64,000 bases of DNA from Geobacter sp. UBA5735 (GTDB lineage: Bacteria; Desulfobacterota; Desulfuromonadia; Geobacterales; Geobacteraceae): assembly GCA_002419385.1 (NCBI GenBank), contig DIFZ01000011.1:6123-70122 (forward strand). The letters run 5' to 3'. The position numbers were made by a program, and so were the translations under genes. Below, piece after piece: positions 7,610 through 16,933 of the stretch. The notes beneath the pieces are model-generated. The model was not told the DNA's origin. It worked only from the letters and a program-made list of their open reading frames with translations, and did no database searches. The stretch's first letter is position 1; each line of letters starts with the position of its first letter.

Positions 7610-8416
7610 ATGAACGGGAAAGCAATGATCGCACTTTTTTCGGGTTTTGCAGCACTGCTGATAACAGCGCCTCTTTGGGCTGCGGAAGTACAGGACCAGC
7701 AGGCAGAACTGGCAAAAAAACTCAACAACCCTATCGCTTCGCTTGTCAGCGTGCCGATCCAGAACAACTGGGACTTCGGCATCGGCCCTGATAATGCGAT
7801 GCGCTATACGGTGAATGTCCAGCCGGTCATCCCTTTTTCTATCGGTAAAGACTGGAATCTGATTACCCGCACGATCGTACCGATCATCCATGCGGAATCA
7901 CCGGTACAAGGTGGTGACGACAAGACCGGTCTCGGCGATATTCTGCAGAGTTTCTTCTTTTCTCCCAAGCAACCAACGAGCGGCGGCTGGATCTGGGGTG
8001 TGGGGCCCGCGCTGTTATATCCCAGCGGGACCGACGATCTCAGCGCGGACAAGTGGGGGGCCGGCCCAACGGCTGTCGTGCTGAAACAGGAGAACGGCTT
8101 TACCTATGGCATGCTGGCCAATCATGTGTGGTCGTTTGCCGGCTCGGGGCCTGCCTATATCAGTTCCACCTTTCTCCAGCCGTTCTTCTCCTATACGACG
8201 AAGAAGTATATGACATTCGGGTTGAATACCGAATCCAGCTATGACTGGAGAGATGAACAATGGACCGTGCCGGTCAACCTTATGGCTGCACAATTGCTGA
8301 AGATAGGCGGCATGCCGTTACAGTTCCAGCTGGGAGGACGCGTGTACGCGGAAAAGCCTTCCGGAGGCCCGGACTGGGGACTGCGTTTTGCCGTGACTTT
8401 TATGTTTCCAAAGTAA
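7610..8416 (+). CDS. Outer-membrane beta-barrel protein (transporter-like) 1
   Basis: 268 residues with a Sec signal peptide (cleavage near L-W-A-A-E, residue 22-24). The mature part is made of alternating amphipathic strands rich in Trp, Tyr and Gly and ends in ...A-V-T-F-M-F-P-K, like an outer-membrane barrel. It begins with a conserved N-P-I-A-S-L-V-S-V-P-I-Q-N-N-W segment seen in annotated 'transporter' barrels near hydrophobic-compound genes. A good ribosome-binding site (AAAGGAG) precedes it. It is 83 bp after the ABM gene and 87 bp before the first sulfatase, so it is probably transcribed with both. A more distant relative is at 15901. Confidence 0.7.
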   Translation: MNGKAMIALFSGFAALLITAPLWAAEVQDQQAELAKKLNNPIASLVSVPIQNNWDFGIGPDNAMRYTVNVQPVIPFSIGKDWNLITRTIVPIIHAESPVQGGDDKTGLGDILQSFFFSPKQPTSGGWIWGVGPALLYPSGTDDLSADKWGAGPTAVVLKQENGFTYGMLANHVWSFAGSGPAYISSTFLQPFFSYTTKKYMTFGLNTESSYDWRDEQWTVPVNLMAAQLLKIGGMPLQFQLGGRVYAEKPSGGPDWGLRFAVTFMFPK

Positions 8417-8503
8417 GGGATGTGTCCATTCAGCCCCAAACGTAACAAGAGAAACCTGTTTGGTTAATGACATGTCGCTGCAACAGAATAAAGGAGAAAA
8501 AAT

Positions 8504-10948
8504 ATGAAAAAACGACAGGTAACAGCATGCGCATCTGCCGGTGTCATGCTCTTGGGGGGCCTGGGTTCGGCTTTTGCTGCGACAGCCGGGACGCAAGCGA
8601 CGCTTGATCGAACGGTGCTTCCCATCCCGGAACCAAAGTACCCGAACAGCACGGTTCTCGATGTGCGGGACGCCACGGCTCCGGAGCGGTTCGCTGTCAA
8701 GGCGCCGGCCGGCGCCCCGAACGTGATCATCGTGCTGATCGACGACCTCGGCTTCGCGGGTACCAGCACCTACGGAGGGCCGATCTCGACCCCGACTTTC
8801 GACCGCCTGGCCAAGCAGGGAATAGTCTACAACAACTTCCACACCACCGCCGTCAGCTCGCCTACCCGCGCAGCCATCAAGAGCGGACGCAACCACCATG
8901 TCAACAACATGGGCGCCATCATCGAGACGGGCACGACGTTTCCCGGCAACACCGGCCAGATTCCCAACGAGGTCGCTCCGCTCGCCGAGATGCTGCGCCT
9001 CAACGGCTACAGCACGGCTGCCTTCGGCAAGTGGCACGAGACAGCGGCCTGGGAGGCCAGTGTCTCCGGACCTTTCGATCGCTGGCCGACGCACCAGGGA
9101 TTCGACAAGTTCTACGGCTTCCTGGGCGGCGAAACCAATCAATGGGCGCCGTTCATCTACGACGGCGTACACCAGGTCGAGTTGCCCGATGACCCGAAGT
9201 ATCACTTTCTCAGCGATATGACCGATCAGTCCGTGGCCTGGGTCAAGTACCAGAAGGCCCTGACCCCGGACCGCCCCTTCTTTATCTATTACGCGCCGGG
9301 CGCGGTGCATGCGCCGCACCATGTCCCGCAGGCGTGGATCGACCGCTGGAAGGGCAAGTTCGACCAGGGCTGGGACACGCTGCGCGAGCAGACCCTGGCA
9401 CGGCAGATCAAGCTCGGCATTGTCCCGAAGGGCACCAAGCTGGCGCCGAAGCCCGAGGCGATCCCGGACTGGAACACACTGTCGGCTGACCAGAAACGCC
9501 TGTTTGCCCGCCAGTTCGAAGTGTTTGCCGCCTTCCTCGAAATGACCGACCACGAGGTCGGCCGGCTGCTCAAGGCGGTGAAGGACACAGGCCAGGGTGA
9601 CAACACGCTGGTCTTCTATGTGGCCGGAGACAACGGCACCAGCGCCGAGGGTGGCTCCAACGGCATGTTCAGCGAAATGACCTATTTCAATGGCGTGCAG
9701 GAAAAGGTGCCCGATATGCTGAAGTTCCTGGACAAGTGGGGCGGGCCCGAAACCTACCCGCACATGGCCGCGGGCTGGGCTGTGGCGCTGGATACGCCCT
9801 ACCAGTGGACCAAGCAGGTCGCTTCGGACCATGGTGGCACCAAGGTCGGCATGGCTGTTTATTGGCCCAAGGGCATCAAGAGCAAGGGGGAACTCCGCAC
9901 GCAGTTCCACCATGTCATCGATGTCGCCCCGACCATCCTCGAGGCCGCCGGCCTGCCGGAGCCGACGATGGTAAACGGCGTGAAGCAGCGGCCGATGGAC
10001 GGGGTGAGCATGGCGTACAGCTTCGACAACGACAAGGCGAAGGATCGGCACGTCACCCAGTACTTCGAGATGTTCGGCAACCGCGCCATTTACCACGAGG
10101 GCTGGTTCGCACGAACCATCCACAGGGCGCCGTGGGAGCAGAAGCCCCGCCGTCCGCTGACCGAAGACATCTGGGAGTTGTATGACACGCGAAAGGACTT
10201 CAGCCTGGTGAACGACCTGGCGGCGAAGAGCCCGCAAAAACTCGCCGAGCTGCAGGCCCTGTTCATGAAGGAGGCCGAGAAGAATAAGGCGCTTCCCATC
10301 GACGACCGGGTGTTCGAGCGCGTCAACGCAGAGCTGGTCAACCGCCCCGACCTGATGGCGGGACGCAGCTCGATCACGCTGGCCGAAGGCATGACGGGCA
10401 TGACCGAGAACGTATTCCTGAACATCAAGAACAAGTCCAAGACCATCACCGCGGAGATCGAGGCGCCGGAAGGGAAAGCGGCGAACGGTATCATCTTTGC
10501 ACAGGGCGGCCGTTTCGGCGGTTGGGCGCTCTACGTGAAGGACGGCATTCCTGCCTACGATTACAACTTTCTTGGGTTGCAGCGCTTCACCGTTACCGCG
10601 GCGGAAAAACTACGGCCCGGAAAGTCGACAATCCGCTTCGATTTCGCCTATGACGGCGGCGGTCTGGGCAAGGGCGGCATGGGGACGCTGTCCGTGAACG
10701 GCAAGAAGGTCGCCGAGGGCCGCATCGAACGCACCCAGCCGATGATCTTCTCGGCGGACGAAACCGCCGATGTCGGCATCGACCTTGCCACACCGGTGGT
10801 CGAGTCGATCGGGGCGGAAGCGAAGTCGAAGTTTACCGGCAGAATCCCCAAGGTCACCATCGAAGTGAAGGAAATGAAGAAGGCGGAAAAAGCGCAGGAG
10901 AACAAGCTCCGTGCCGAGGCAGCACATAAGAAAGCGATGGCGGACTGA
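8504..10948 (+). CDS. Arylsulfatase, Ser-type, secreted, with C-terminal extension
   Basis: 814 residues with a Sec signal peptide (A-F-A-A, about residue 24). The alkaline-phosphatase-like sulfatase fold begins near residue 72 with N-V-I-I-V-L-I-D-D-L-G (metal-binding Asp pair). The formylglycine motif is S118-S-P-T-R122 followed by S-G, so the modified residue is a serine, which needs an anaerobic radical-SAM maturase such as the one at 16930. G-D-N-G near residue 374 is a further metal-site element. After the catalytic part (about residue 600) there is a beta-rich region and a Lys/Ala/Glu-rich helical tail. The enzyme should hydrolyse sulfate esters in the periplasm or outside; the substrate is not evident. 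GC use looks higher than in flanking genes. Confidence 0.88.
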   Translation: MKKRQVTACASAGVMLLGGLGSAFAATAGTQATLDRTVLPIPEPKYPNSTVLDVRDATAPERFAVKAPAGAPNVIIVLIDDLGFAGTSTYGGPISTPTFDRLAKQGIVYNNFHTTAVSSPTRAAIKSGRNHHVNNMGAIIETGTTFPGNTGQIPNEVAPLAEMLRLNGYSTAAFGKWHETAAWEASVSGPFDRWPTHQGFDKFYGFLGGETNQWAPFIYDGVHQVELPDDPKYHFLSDMTDQSVAWVKYQKALTPDRPFFIYYAPGAVHAPHHVPQAWIDRWKGKFDQGWDTLREQTLARQIKLGIVPKGTKLAPKPEAIPDWNTLSADQKRLFARQFEVFAAFLEMTDHEVGRLLKAVKDTGQGDNTLVFYVAGDNGTSAEGGSNGMFSEMTYFNGVQEKVPDMLKFLDKWGGPETYPHMAAGWAVALDTPYQWTKQVASDHGGTKVGMAVYWPKGIKSKGELRTQFHHVIDVAPTILEAAGLPEPTMVNGVKQRPMDGVSMAYSFDNDKAKDRHVTQYFEMFGNRAIYHEGWFARTIHRAPWEQKPRRPLTEDIWELYDTRKDFSLVNDLAAKSPQKLAELQALFMKEAEKNKALPIDDRVFERVNAELVNRPDLMAGRSSITLAEGMTGMTENVFLNIKNKSKTITAEIEAPEGKAANGIIFAQGGRFGGWALYVKDGIPAYDYNFLGLQRFTVTAAEKLRPGKSTIRFDFAYDGGGLGKGGMGTLSVNGKKVAEGRIERTQPMIFSADETADVGIDLATPVVESIGAEAKSKFTGRIPKVTIEVKEMKKAEKAQENKLRAEAAHKKAMAD

Positions 10949-10953
10949 GACGA

Positions 10954-10995
10954 TAGCCGTTAAGGGGAGAGCCTGCTCTACCCCCTTCACGGCTA
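10954..10995 (+). terminator. Stem-loop after the first sulfatase gene
   Basis: TAGCCGT (10954-10960) pairs with ACGGCTA (10989-10995), with an inner AGGGG/CCCCT stem. It begins six bases after the stop codon. A second hairpin (CCCCCG 11011-11016 with CGGGGG 11024-11029) follows. No long T run, so it may be only a partial terminator. Confidence 0.5.
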
Positions 10996-11099
10996 ATTTC
11001 CCTTAGGGAACCCCCGGCTCTGTCGGGGGACTCCCAGAGTTTGACAGCTCCGGGAATATGTTGAGGTTCTTGCAGAATTCCAGGGAATTTCACAAAAGT

Positions 11100-11206
11100 C
11101 CCCTCCCCCCTTGCGGGGGAGGGTTAGGGTGGGGGGGAAGTTGCCATGAAATTGCCAGGTTGCGGCCTCCCCCACCCCCTAACCCCCTCCCACCAGGGGA
11201 GGGGGG
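11100..11206. repeat. Pair of inverted REP-like GC-rich palindromes
   Basis: Two C/G-rich palindromic units (11100-11137 and 11166-11206) are inverted with respect to each other and separated by 28 bp. Each contains CCCTCCCC...GGGGAGGG followed or preceded by TTAGGGTGGGG or its complement. This is the form of extragenic palindromic repeats scattered in many genomes. It sits in the 313-bp gap before the DUF1254 gene and could form one long hairpin. Confidence 0.8.
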
Positions 11207-11261
11207 ATTGGTTTTAAGACCATTCGCTCCGGCACCTGAACAACGAAGGAGGTCTATAGAC

Positions 11262-12773
11262 ATGAGAAGTGCATTGAAGCGGAATGCAGCATTCGCTGCG
11301 GTGATGTTTGCAGTAATTGCGGCACCCGGTTGGGCAAAGTCACCCCAAATGAAGATGACCACCGAAATTCCGCCGGGGATTGCGATGCCGAACACGGTGA
11401 AGACCCGCCTGGGCACGTTGAATTTTTTCGACGGCTTTCCGGACAAGGCCTCGGTTGAAAAGCTCTATGACAATCTCGATTTCCAGCGCGCCGTGCAGGC
11501 CTATCTGATGGCGCTGCCGGCGGTGAGCCAGGCGGCCAACCGCAATGAGATCCTCAAGCTGGGCCCGGCCAACACGACGGTGCCGATTTTCGAGAACCGC
11601 ATGGACTCGAAGTCGATCTTCCTGACGCCCAATACGGAAACTCCCTATAGCTGGATGTGGCTCGATCTGCGTGGCGGTCCGCTGGTACTCGAAGCCCCGC
11701 CAAAGGTGCTGGGCGCGCTGAATGACATGTGGTACCGGTGGGTGGTCGACATCGGCTTCACCGGTCCCGACAAGGGCGCGGGCGGCAAGTTCCTGATCCT
11801 GCCGCCGGGCTACCGGGGCGAGATACCGGCAGGGTATTTCGTGGTGAAAGCGCCGACCTTCAACCTCTGGGCCCCCTGGCGCAGCTTCGTCGTGAATGGC
11901 GATCCGAAGCCGGGAGTCGACCTGGTGAAAAAGCACACAAAGGTCTATCGCCTGTCTGAAGCGGCCAATCCCCCGGCCATGAAATTCGTGAATGTATCCG
12001 GCAAGGCGTTCTGTACCGTCGCACCGGCGGATTACGCCTTCTGGGGGCTTCTCGATCAGGTCGTGCAGGGGGAGCCGAGCGAGTCTCTCGATCCCGTTCG
12101 ACTGGGATTTTATGCTTCGATCGGCATTGAAAAAGGCAAGCCCTTTGCGCCTGATGCGAGGATGAAGAAAATCCTTACCGAAGCCGCCGCTGTTGGTGAT
12201 GCAACCGCCCGGGCCATTGCATTCAGCATGCGGCAGAAGGAAGCGTACTATTATTCAGACAGCTCCTGGCAATTGCCGTTCGTTGGCGGCTACAAGTTCC
12301 AGAGCCAACCCGACGTCCTCAATCATGATGCCTACATCTTCTACTACTTCATGGCAACCGGCGTCACCCCGGCCATGGAGGAGAAGATGGTCGGCCAGGG
12401 TTCGCAATACGCATGGACAGCCAAAGATTCGAACGGAGCACCGCTCCATGGCGGCAAGAACTACCGGCTCCACCTGCCTTCCGGCATCCCGGTCAAGAAC
12501 TTCTGGTCGGTAATCATCTATGACAACCAGGCGCGCTCGATGGTGCAGACCGACCAGCAGTTTCCGAGCATCAGCAGCCAGCAGAAGGACCTCGTGGTCA
12601 ATGCGGACGGCTCGGTTGATATCTACTTCGGCCCGAAAGCTCCGGCAAAAAAGGCGAACTGGATCCAGACCGTGCCCGGCAAGGGCTGGAATACGATCCT
12701 GCGCCTCTATAGCCCGACGGAGGCCTGGTTCGACAAGACCTGGCGTCCCGGTGAGATCGAAAAGTTACCGTGA
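11262..12773 (+). CDS. DUF1254/DUF1214 domain secreted protein
   Basis: 503 residues from the ATG at 11262, chosen because AGGAGG lies 8 bases upstream and a signal peptide begins here (cleavage near G-W-A-K, residue 26). The N-terminal half holds a DUF1254-type domain (F-F-D-G-F-P-D, L-T-P-N-T-E-T-P-Y-S-W-M-W-L-D-L-R). The C-terminal half holds a DUF1214-type beta domain (F-W-S-V-I-I-Y-D-N-Q-A-R-S-M, S-V-D-I-Y-F-G-P-K). These two domains usually occur together in periplasmic proteins without a proven activity, and I recall them near sulfatases and porins. It stands between two sulfatase genes in one direction. Confidence 0.85.
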   Translation: MRSALKRNAAFAAVMFAVIAAPGWAKSPQMKMTTEIPPGIAMPNTVKTRLGTLNFFDGFPDKASVEKLYDNLDFQRAVQAYLMALPAVSQAANRNEILKLGPANTTVPIFENRMDSKSIFLTPNTETPYSWMWLDLRGGPLVLEAPPKVLGALNDMWYRWVVDIGFTGPDKGAGGKFLILPPGYRGEIPAGYFVVKAPTFNLWAPWRSFVVNGDPKPGVDLVKKHTKVYRLSEAANPPAMKFVNVSGKAFCTVAPADYAFWGLLDQVVQGEPSESLDPVRLGFYASIGIEKGKPFAPDARMKKILTEAAAVGDATARAIAFSMRQKEAYYYSDSSWQLPFVGGYKFQSQPDVLNHDAYIFYYFMATGVTPAMEEKMVGQGSQYAWTAKDSNGAPLHGGKNYRLHLPSGIPVKNFWSVIIYDNQARSMVQTDQQFPSISSQQKDLVVNADGSVDIYFGPKAPAKKANWIQTVPGKGWNTILRLYSPTEAWFDKTWRPGEIEKLP

Positions 12774-12856
12774 GCAGGATGGCGTTGACTTTATTGCGGC
12801 ATTTCGATAGACAGACATGTAAGGCACACCAGATTTTACAGACAGGAGAAAAGGAA

Positions 12857-14752
12857 ATGAATCGAGGCAAGAAGGTTTTCAATCACCTGCTGACGCGCTG
12901 GGCCCTGCCGCTGGCCGGGAGGCTCACCCCTTCGTCTGCCATGGACAGGACCTCGCTGAGCCTGAGCCCGGGGTTGAGGACCATGGGCATCATCGTCAAT
13001 GTCGCGGCATTTGCCGCCCCGGTCATTGCTGCCGCCGCGGACGAACCTCGCAGGCCGAACATCGTCATCATCCTTGCCGATGACATGGGTTTTGCGGACA
13101 TGGGCTCGTACGGCAGCGAGATCAAGACGCCGAACCTGGACTCGCTGGCCAAGGACGGCGTGCGCTTCACGAACTTCTATACCCATGCCAGCTCTTCGCC
13201 GACGCGATCCATGCTGCTGACCGGCGTGGATACACACCTGAACGGCCTGGGCAACATGAACGAGTGGATCGCGCCCAATCAGGCGGGCGTGCCCGGCTAC
13301 GAGGGTAACCTCAATCATCAGGTGGCGACCCTGCCGCAGCTGCTCAAGGACGGCGGCTATCACACCTACATGGCCGGCAAGTGGCACCTGGGCAAGGCGC
13401 CTGACCAGATCCCGGCGGCGCGCGGCTTCGAGCGTGACTTCTCGCTGCTCGACGGCGGCGGCAGTTACTGGGACATGACGAACATCAGCGCCGCCGTGCC
13501 GAAGTCGCTCTACACCGAGGATGGCCGCTACCTGACGAAGCTGCCCGAGGACTACTACGCGACCAAGACCTACACCGACAAGCTGATCAGCTTCATCGAC
13601 GCCAACCGCGGCGACGGCAAGCCCTTCTTCGCCTACGTGGCGCACCAGGCGCCGCACGACCCGTACCACCTGCCGAGGGACTGGCGCAATCGCCATGACC
13701 GTGAATATGACAAGGGCTGGGACGCGGTGCGCCAGGAACGGCTGAAGCGGCAGGTCGAGCTCGGCATCATGCCGGCCGGCACCGAGCTTGCTGAACGGAT
13801 GTGGTTTGTGCCCGATCCGATCGTGCTTGCCCCCGCAAGCCGCTACATACTCGGCAAGAAGATGGAACTCTACGCCGGCATGGTGGAGAACATGGACCAC
13901 CACATCGGCCGGCTCATCGAACACCTGAAGAAGATCGGCGAGTACGAGAACACTATCTTCATCTTCTTCGGCGACAACGGCGCCGAGGGCACCGACCTTT
14001 TCGGGATGATCGCGGGTGCCCCGGGTTCGCGCGACAACCTCTACGCGGCGATAAAGTGGTCGCAGACCCATCCCAAGGCCTGGGGCGACCCGGGCACCTG
14101 GGTCGGCTATGGCCCGATGTGGGCCCAGGTGTCGATGACCCCCTTCAGCCAGTACAAGGGCTGGGTCGCGGAAGGAGGCATCCGCAACGCGCTCGTTGTC
14201 AGCGGTCCCGCCGTCAAGCGGGCCAAGGGCAGCATCAACCACGGGCTCATGCACGTCGCGGACATCATGCCGACGCTGCTCGAGATCGCCGGCGTCGACT
14301 ATCCGCAGACCCGTGATGGGCAGGAACTTCCCCCGCTCATCGGCAAGTCGTGGAATCCGATGCTGGCAGGCACGACGGAGTCGCCGCGCAACGGGGAGGA
14401 CTACCTCGCCTGGGAGATTTTCGGCAACCGCGCGGTGCGCCAGGGCGAGTGGAAGCTGCGCTGGCAGATCAAGCCGTACGGCAAGAGCGACTGGGAACTG
14501 TTCAACGTCGCGGCGGACCCCGCCGAGCGCAAGGACCTCGCCGCAGAGCATCCCGACAAGGTGAAGGAGATGCTCGCGCTGTGGGACGACTACGTGAAGG
14601 CGAACAACGTGATCCTGCCGAGCCGCGGGCCGTTCGATACCCTGGAAAAGGACATGCCGCAACGGGTTATGGTCTATCCAGGCTTCCCGCCGCTGATCTA
14701 CCAGCGGCAGTTCGTGCCGCCGAAGGAAATGCTGGCCGAACCCAAGCCTTGA
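12857..14752 (+). CDS. Arylsulfatase, Ser-type
   Basis: 631 residues from the ATG at 12857, preceded by AGGAGAAAAGG; an in-frame start at 12770 lacks a ribosome-binding site. The N-terminus is odd: about 40 polar residues precede the hydrophobic segment G-I-I-V-N-V-A-A-F-A-A-P-V-I-A-A-A, so an internal Met at about residue 43 could begin a normal signal peptide. The sulfatase fold starts with N-I-V-I-I-L-A-D-D-M-G. The formylglycine motif is S113-S-P-T-R117 then L-L-T-G, so this is a Ser-type enzyme. G-K-W-H-L-G and F-F-G-D-N-G-A-E-G are further active-site elements. It follows the DUF1254 gene by 83 bp and precedes a beta-barrel gene by 49 bp. Confidence 0.88.
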   Translation: MNRGKKVFNHLLTRWALPLAGRLTPSSAMDRTSLSLSPGLRTMGIIVNVAAFAAPVIAAAADEPRRPNIVIILADDMGFADMGSYGSEIKTPNLDSLAKDGVRFTNFYTHASSSPTRSMLLTGVDTHLNGLGNMNEWIAPNQAGVPGYEGNLNHQVATLPQLLKDGGYHTYMAGKWHLGKAPDQIPAARGFERDFSLLDGGGSYWDMTNISAAVPKSLYTEDGRYLTKLPEDYYATKTYTDKLISFIDANRGDGKPFFAYVAHQAPHDPYHLPRDWRNRHDREYDKGWDAVRQERLKRQVELGIMPAGTELAERMWFVPDPIVLAPASRYILGKKMELYAGMVENMDHHIGRLIEHLKKIGEYENTIFIFFGDNGAEGTDLFGMIAGAPGSRDNLYAAIKWSQTHPKAWGDPGTWVGYGPMWAQVSMTPFSQYKGWVAEGGIRNALVVSGPAVKRAKGSINHGLMHVADIMPTLLEIAGVDYPQTRDGQELPPLIGKSWNPMLAGTTESPRNGEDYLAWEIFGNRAVRQGEWKLRWQIKPYGKSDWELFNVAADPAERKDLAAEHPDKVKEMLALWDDYVKANNVILPSRGPFDTLEKDMPQRVMVYPGFPPLIYQRQFVPPKEMLAEPKP

Positions 14753-14801
14753 GAGTTGCTAACTCAATCATCAAAAATAACTCCAAAAGGATGGACATTC
14801 T

Positions 14802-15803
14802 ATGAACTACAGTACAACCCCCATGAGGCCGTTTGCCTGGTTGCCGGTGGTCGTCGCAATGATGCTTGCAATCGGCGTGCTCTGCCCGCCACAGGCTCTG
14901 GCCCAACTCCCGGCACGCTTCTACTGGAAGTCTCTCTCGGATGCCAACGCAGTGCTGCTCGTCGTCGAGACGTTAAGCGGCAACTCGAACCCGTTCGATT
15001 CTGCCCATATCGTGAACGCGGATGCGGATGTTGACGCTACAACGGCCATGGTGGGCTATGCGCGGACCTTTTCCCTGTTCGATCGCGCAGCCATGGCTGC
15101 GATCATCGTGCCGATGGGGCATATCTCGGCCGAAGGCACGGTGGCCGGCAGGACGGGTAAACAATCGACCAACGGCTTCGGTGACCCGATGCTGGAGTTC
15201 GACATCAATCTCCTTGGCCCCGCGGCGCAGAAAAACATCCCCGATCTTCTGCGCTATGAGCCGGGTTTTTCCGTCGATTTGCTGGTCGATCTGGCGTTTC
15301 CGATCGGCGAGTACGACAACGACCAGCCCTTGAATATCGGGCAGAACCGCTGGTACGGGCGCCTGGGCGTACCGATCATCTGGCAGCTCGGCCCGTGGGT
15401 GCCGAACAAGCGTACCACCCTGGAATTACTGCCCGCCGTGTGGTTCTTCGGAGACAACGACGACTATGTCGGTCAGACCTTGGAGACCGATCCGCTGTTC
15501 CAACTGGACGCGCACGTAACGCGCGACCTGACCGAAGACTTCTGGGCGGCGGTCGACGCCTCCTGGTACTACGGCGGCAAAGCAACCATCAACGGTATCG
15601 CGGGGGAGAAGCTCAACAACTTCGGCGTCGGGCTCACGCTCGGCTACCAGATCAACGACAACCTGAACCTCACCGTCGGCTACAAGACGACCGTTGACGA
15701 CAACAATGCCGGTGACCTTCAAATGGACTGTTTCATGGCCACGCTCGTGTACGGCTGGCATCCGATGGTCCAAGGCATGAGACGACTGAAGAGCGAGAAC
15801 TAG
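14802..15803 (+). CDS. Phenol_MetA_deg-type outer-membrane beta-barrel protein
   Basis: 333 residues with a long Sec signal peptide (cleavage near A-L-A-Q, residue 35). The mature protein resembles the Phenol_MetA_deg (MetA pathway) barrel family: an early D-A-N-A, D-A-T-T-A-M-V-G-Y-A-R-T-F-S, then G-F-G-D-P-M-L-E-F, F-P-I-G-E-Y-D and a C-terminal set of Tyr/Trp-rich strands. Such barrels lie near genes for aromatic and other hydrophobic compounds and are thought to aid passage across the outer membrane. It is close behind the second sulfatase and probably in its operon. The last residues after the barrel (R-R-L-K-S-E-N) are not the usual terminal aromatic. Confidence 0.75.
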   Translation: MNYSTTPMRPFAWLPVVVAMMLAIGVLCPPQALAQLPARFYWKSLSDANAVLLVVETLSGNSNPFDSAHIVNADADVDATTAMVGYARTFSLFDRAAMAAIIVPMGHISAEGTVAGRTGKQSTNGFGDPMLEFDINLLGPAAQKNIPDLLRYEPGFSVDLLVDLAFPIGEYDNDQPLNIGQNRWYGRLGVPIIWQLGPWVPNKRTTLELLPAVWFFGDNDDYVGQTLETDPLFQLDAHVTRDLTEDFWAAVDASWYYGGKATINGIAGEKLNNFGVGLTLGYQINDNLNLTVGYKTTVDDNNAGDLQMDCFMATLVYGWHPMVQGMRRLKSEN

Positions 15804-15900
15804 GACATCGTACTGAAACGGCGTCCCGGAGCAATGCCGTGGTATACGGGAACTTTTCAGGGCAGATCATCTTGATCCTGGTCGGAGGTATTTTCACTGT

Positions 15901-16725
15901 ATGGGCATTGGTAGAGTAGTGATCAGTATAACTGCCGTGCTCTTGGGCGTCGTTGCCTGCATGGGCGGAGCGCGTGCCGACGAGGGTAAACCGGTCGGAC
16001 CGGACCAATCAAATATCGTCAGGCAGGCCAGCGCCCCCATATCCTCCATCATGCAGATCCGGCTGCAGGATACCTATGTGCCGGAATTCAAAGGACTGGA
16101 CGGCAACGCCAATACCTTCACGCTGGCCGTGACGATGCCATTTCCCAAATATCGCCTCCTTCCCTTTCCCCAGCTTTCACTCCTGACCCTTCCGGCGGCA
16201 GTGACTGTTCCCAGCGATGTAACCGGGCTTGGCGACCTGCGGCTGGTCGATATAGTCATTCTCCATACGGGGAAAAGGTTTATCTGGGGTGTCGGTCCGA
16301 CGCTGGTGTTTCCGACAGCCAGCGAAACGCTGACCGGTCAGGGCAAATGGCAGGCAGGCCCGGCCGCGCTGGCTGCTTTCGTGCATGAAAAGTGGCTGCT
16401 GGGCGTTCTGGTGCAGAATCCGGTCTCATTTGCCGGCGATAGCGAGCGCAAGGATGCGAACGCCATGATCCTCCAACCCTTCGTCACCTGTCAACTGGGC
16501 AACGGCTGGTTCATACGATCACAACCCCAGTTGTTCTTCAATTGGAAGACCGGCCAACAGACATTACCGATAGATCTGGGCGTGGGGCGTGTTTTCCGTA
16601 TCGGCCGGGGACTGGTCAGCTGTTTCGTGCAGCCGTTCTGGAACATCACCAAGGACGGGCCCTCTCCGAAATACGGGATTACCTCCGGCGTGGCGTTCAT
16701 CTATCCGGAATTCTGGAAACGGTGA
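15901..16725 (+). CDS. Outer-membrane beta-barrel protein (transporter-like) 2
   Basis: 274 residues with a signal peptide (cleavage near A-R-A-D, residue 26). The mature protein has strand patterns like the barrel at 7610: a shared early segment A-P-I-S-S-I-M-Q-I-R-L-Q-D, a central W-G-V-G-P-T-L-V-F-P-T-A, Q-A-G-P-A-A-L-A-A-F, and a late F-W-N-I-T-K-D-G. The two are therefore probably paralogues within one module. The start is preceded by TCGGAGG, a good ribosome-binding site. Location is the outer membrane; the cargo is not known, though the sulfatase context suggests sulfated or desulfated hydrophobic molecules. Confidence 0.7.
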   Translation: MGIGRVVISITAVLLGVVACMGGARADEGKPVGPDQSNIVRQASAPISSIMQIRLQDTYVPEFKGLDGNANTFTLAVTMPFPKYRLLPFPQLSLLTLPAAVTVPSDVTGLGDLRLVDIVILHTGKRFIWGVGPTLVFPTASETLTGQGKWQAGPAALAAFVHEKWLLGVLVQNPVSFAGDSERKDANAMILQPFVTCQLGNGWFIRSQPQLFFNWKTGQQTLPIDLGVGRVFRIGRGLVSCFVQPFWNITKDGPSPKYGITSGVAFIYPEFWKR

Positions 16726-16831
16726 TAAAAGCTGACAGCGGATTGGTACTTACCAGTATGCGGTAAACTTTCAGGTATCGAACCATACCGGGCAGATGTA
16801 GCGACTCGACGTTCAGCAGAAGGATGGGCCC

Positions 16832-16933
16832 ATGGCAACGGAAAAAACGGCAGATACCAATCTGGCCGGCAGAGGTCGATTGCGGTGGTTGCAGGAGCCG
16901 TCCGGCTTCGCCGCTGAGTATGAGTTCTCATGA
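16832..16933 (+). CDS. 33-residue ORF overlapping the start of the maturase gene
   Basis: ATG at 16832 is preceded by AGAAGGA with proper spacing. The frame ends with a TGA that overlaps the ATG of the radical-SAM gene (ATGA at 16930-16933). The product begins M-A-T-E-K-T-A-D-T-N-L and ends F-A-A-E-Y-E-F-S. It is hydrophilic, without a signal peptide. The overlap suggests translational coupling. It could be a leader peptide, or conceivably a small substrate of the SPASM enzyme next to it. It could also be chance. Confidence 0.4.
   Translation: MATEKTADTNLAGRGRLRWLQEPSGFAAEYEFS

Noticed and set aside
8318..10237. Long minus-strand open frame of 639 codons opposite the first sulfatase
   Set aside because: It is the mirror of a GC-rich coding sequence. 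It has no ribosome-binding site or signal peptide and its composition is typical of antisense frames. The plus strand has clear sulfatase motifs.
12836..14662. Long minus-strand open frame of 608 codons opposite the second sulfatase
   Set aside because: Same reason: antisense of a high-GC sulfatase gene, with Arg/His/Val-rich nonsense composition and no domain.
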